Positions 61,685-64,000 of a stretch of 64,000 bases of DNA are shown here, one piece after another (position 1 is the stretch's first letter; each line of letters starts with the position of its first letter). The DNA is from an uncultured Eubacteriales bacterium (lineage in GTDB: Bacteria; Bacillota; Clostridia; Christensenellales; CAG-138). The stretch lies in NCBI GenBank assembly GCA_900546845.1, contig UREK01000008.1, positions 1 to 64,000 on the forward strand, written 5' to 3'. A program made the position numbers and the translations under genes. The notes below the pieces were generated by a model. The model was not told the origin of the DNA and made no database searches. It saw only the letters and a program-made list of their open reading frames with translations.

Positions 61685-62977
61685 ATGGCATCCTTGATTG
61701 TGACGGGCGGAAGGCCTTTGTCTGGAACGATACGTGTGAGCGGCGCAAAAAACGCCGTGCTGCCGATCCTTGCGGCGGCCCTGCTTGCGGAGGGGCCCGT
61801 CACGCTGTATGATTGCCCGCGCCTGCGGGATGTAGACAACATGATCGCGATTTTGGATGCGCTTGGCGTCCGCTGGTCCTGGGAGGAGGGCGCGCTCCTT
61901 CTGGACGCTTCCGCCGCGAACGCTTACGTAATGCCGCAGGGGATTTCCAAGGAGCTGCGGTCGTCCATCTTCATGCTGGGGCCGCTGCTTGCCCGCTTCG
62001 GGCATGCGGTATGTACGTTTCCCGGCGGCTGCGAGATCGGGCATAGGCCGATTGATCTGCACCTGAGGGGGCTTACGATGCTCGGCGTGGAGATCCGTGA
62101 GGAGCATGGGCTTATCCTGTGCGACGGGCGCTCCATGACTGGCGCGGACATCCACCTGGATTATCCGAGCGTGGGTGCGACGGAGAACATCATGATGGCG
62201 GCCGTATGTGCGCAGGGCGAGACGGTCATCCAAAACGCGGCGCGGGAGCCGGAGATCGAGGATCTCCAGACCTTCCTGCGCAAGCTGGGCTATGGCGTTT
62301 CCGGCGCGGGTTCCTCCACGATCCGGATCCTCGGCGGCCAGATGCGGCGGAACCGGAGTGGTGATGCGGGAGGCATTGCGCACCGCGTAATCCCGGACCG
62401 TATCGTGGCGGGCACGCTGCTGTGCGCGGCGGCTATCACTGGCGGCGAAGTTGAGCTGAAGAATGCTGTTCCGGCGCATGTCGCGTCCGTCCTTGCAAAG
62501 CTGCGCGAGGCGGGCTGCGCGATCCGCACGGAGGGGGACGCGATCCACATCGCGGCGCCCGCACGTCCGCGGGAGATCAAGCTGATCGAAACGCTGCCTT
62601 ATCCGGGTTTTCCGACGGATATGCAGGCGCAGTTCTTTGCCCTTTGCGCTGTGGCGGATGGCACGAGCATGATCGTGGAAAACGTGTTTGAAAACCGCTT
62701 TAAGCATGGCGCGGAGCTGCTGCGCATGGGCGCGAGCTTCACCCAGAAGGACCGCACTATCGTCATCCGCGGCGTGGAGCGGCTGATGGGGACGCGCGTT
62801 GCGGCGCGGGACCTGCGCGGCGGAGCGGCGCTCACGCTTGCGGGCCTTGCGGCGGAAGGCGAAACCATTGTGGAAAACGCAGAGCTGATCGACCGGGGCT
62901 ATGAGCGTTTTGACCGGATGCTTGCTTCCCTCGGGGCGCAGATCCGCCGGGAAAATACGGAAGAAGAAACACGATGA
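61685..62977 (+). CDS. murA: UDP-GlcNAc 1-carboxyvinyltransferase MurA
   Basis: The start is ATG 61685 after GGAGAGGAG; 430 residues. The hallmark opening SGAKNAVLPILAAALLAEGP is near residue 20. The catalytic Cys is residue 116 (PGGCEIGHRPIDLHLRG), the residue alkylated by fosfomycin, so the enzyme is predicted fosfomycin-sensitive. It catalyses the first committed step, PEP + UDP-GlcNAc. murG and murC, usually between ftsW and murA, are absent. The stop overlaps the divIB start. Confidence 0.98.
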   Translation: MASLIVTGGRPLSGTIRVSGAKNAVLPILAAALLAEGPVTLYDCPRLRDVDNMIAILDALGVRWSWEEGALLLDASAANAYVMPQGISKELRSSIFMLGPLLARFGHAVCTFPGGCEIGHRPIDLHLRGLTMLGVEIREEHGLILCDGRSMTGADIHLDYPSVGATENIMMAAVCAQGETVIQNAAREPEIEDLQTFLRKLGYGVSGAGSSTIRILGGQMRRNRSGDAGGIAHRVIPDRIVAGTLLCAAAITGGEVELKNAVPAHVASVLAKLREAGCAIRTEGDAIHIAAPARPREIKLIETLPYPGFPTDMQAQFFALCAVADGTSMIVENVFENRFKHGAELLRMGASFTQKDRTIVIRGVERLMGTRVAARDLRGGAALTLAGLAAEGETIVENAELIDRGYERFDRMLASLGAQIRRENTEEETR

Positions 62978-64000
62978 ACGATGGGAACAGGGAAAACCGA
63001 AACGAGAAAACCCCTCCGGAGCAGGAGCGCGTTTACGCGCCCACACATTCTGCCGGGACGCTGAACCTGCGCCCGTTCCAGAAGCGCGCCGCACAGGAAA
63101 GCGGGATGGATACGCCTTTGGAGTCCCTGGAAGAACAGGAGCCTTTGGACCCCCCCGAGCCGGCAGATGCGCCCGAAGCCGCCCAACACAAGGCGGCTCC
63201 GACCGACGCGCCCGCCGCAGCGGACAAGCCCGAACCGGAGATTCCGGACCTGTTTGCGGATGACGATGCGCCGGAGGAGGATGCGCCCAAGGCGGAGCCG
63301 CAGCATAGCCGCCATGCGCCCACCGTGCGGGAAGCAAAGCGGCGTGCGCGCCGGCTGACGGAGCGCGAAAAACGCCGCCGCGAGCGGCGCAAACGCATGG
63401 TGCGCTTCTTGAGCGCCGCGACGTTCGGCGTGATCCTTATCGCGGCGCTGCTGCTGACCTATTTCATTCTGATTATCGATAGGATCGAGGTTTACGGCTG
63501 CGAGCGGTTCACAGAGGAGGAAATCATTTCCGCATCCGGACTCCGGACGGGGCAGCATATGTGGCTCGCCAAACTTGGCGCGGCGAAGGCGGCTGTAGAG
63601 GCCGATCCTTACATCGCATCGCTGGAGATTACGCGCGTCTATCCGGACAGGCTGGTGCTTCGCGTGACCGAGCGTGTAGAAAAGGCTGTGATCCTCGGCA
63701 TGAACACGCACGCGGTGATCGACGGCGAAGGCTATGTGCTCTCGATTGGCACGCGCGCGAGCTATGAAGGGCTGCTCAAGGTATACGGCACCGGCGCGGG
63801 CGGCTACCATGTAAACCAGCGCCTGGGCGAGGAATCGGACTTCCATTCCCGCACGCTTGTGACGCTGCTTGCGGCGCTTGAACAGGCGGAGCTGATGGAC
63901 GTTGTGGAGACGCTCGACATCAGCAACCCGCTGAGCGTTACCATGACGACGTTCGACGGCCTTACCGTGCATTTGGGGCAGCCGGATAACGCGGAAGAAA
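62974..64000 (+). CDS. DivIB/FtsQ-like division protein, truncated by window end
   Basis: The start is ATG 62974 (ATGA overlap with murA); about 342 codons are visible and the frame is still open at the edge. An acidic/proline-rich cytoplasmic N-terminus (about 1-115) ends in a basic cluster, then one transmembrane helix (about 145-165, LSAATFGVILIAALLLTYFI). A POTRA-type FtsQ_DivIB domain follows (IDRIEVYGCERFTEEEIISA, YIASLEITRVYPDRLVLRVT). It is part of the FtsL-DivIC-DivIB divisome complex. The long N-terminal extension is unusual but typical in some Clostridia. Confidence 0.92.
   Translation, partial: MNDGNRENRNEKTPPEQERVYAPTHSAGTLNLRPFQKRAAQESGMDTPLESLEEQEPLDPPEPADAPEAAQHKAAPTDAPAAADKPEPEIPDLFADDDAPEEDAPKAEPQHSRHAPTVREAKRRARRLTEREKRRRERRKRMVRFLSAATFGVILIAALLLTYFILIIDRIEVYGCERFTEEEIISASGLRTGQHMWLAKLGAAKAAVEADPYIASLEITRVYPDRLVLRVTERVEKAVILGMNTHAVIDGEGYVLSIGTRASYEGLLKVYGTGAGGYHVNQRLGEESDFHSRTLVTLLAALEQAELMDVVETLDISNPLSVTMTTFDGLTVHLGQPDNAEE

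Overview
The window is a GC-rich (by eye about 60-65% over most of its length) stretch of a Gram-positive, low-branching Bacillota genome, most likely a member of the class Clostridia. Supporting signs are a T-box leader before valS, DUF1836 regulators, a LonB-Lon-EngB block, NADH-linked hydrogenase-type subunits, YqeB/YqeC selenium-molybdenum genes, PASTA-bearing PBP, and a dcw cluster whose MurE carries the DNPR motif of the meso-diaminopimelate enzyme. The order or family cannot be fixed from this alone.

Layout. Bases 1-32 are Illumina Nextera adapter, so the true genomic sequence starts at 33. 33-2337 is an AT-rich foreign-looking patch: a SIR2-fold gene cut by the contig end and an IS3-type element whose transposase has a premature amber codon, abutting a tRNA-Leu(CAA) gene. 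2718-7279 holds two lipoproteins, a flotillin/NfeD pair and a DUF1836 regulator. 7375-10392 is a complete valS transcription unit (promoter, T-box, valS, terminator). 10521-13804 is a small accessory patch (XRE regulator, a gene split by a nonsense codon, a Crp/Fnr-type regulator divergent from a DMT transporter, a cupin). 14034-21860 is one giant gene for a cyclic beta-1,2-glucan synthase-like protein, followed by a YgiQ-type radical SAM gene.

23971-28407 encodes HndA-, HndB- and HndC-like subunits of a bifurcating hydrogenase, plus DRTGG and ATPase-fold proteins, but no hydrogenase catalytic subunit and one decayed stretch in between. 28693-36696 contains a ZIP transporter and a divergent molybdenum/selenium hydroxylase maturation locus: yqeC-yqeB-small ORF on the minus strand, and on the plus strand a FecCD-type ABC importer with a methyltransferase, XdhC and a P-loop NTPase. 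36774-41740 carries peptidase, HxlR, LysE-type exporter, Fe-alcohol dehydrogenase, SGNH hydrolase and a second DUF1836 protein.

41883-51648 is the proteostasis block tig-clpP-clpX-lonB-lon-engB, then a zinc-ribbon protein and a metallophosphoesterase. A roughly 190-base structured repeat occurs twice in inverted orientation around lonB to the phosphoesterase, and its main hairpin shows a compensatory base-pair change. 52019-64000 is the division and cell-wall cluster mraZ-rsmH-ftsL-PBP-murE-mraY-murD-ftsW-murA-divIB, starting with a promoter overlapping ten-base-spaced MraZ boxes and lacking murF, murG and murC at their usual places; divIB runs off the right edge.
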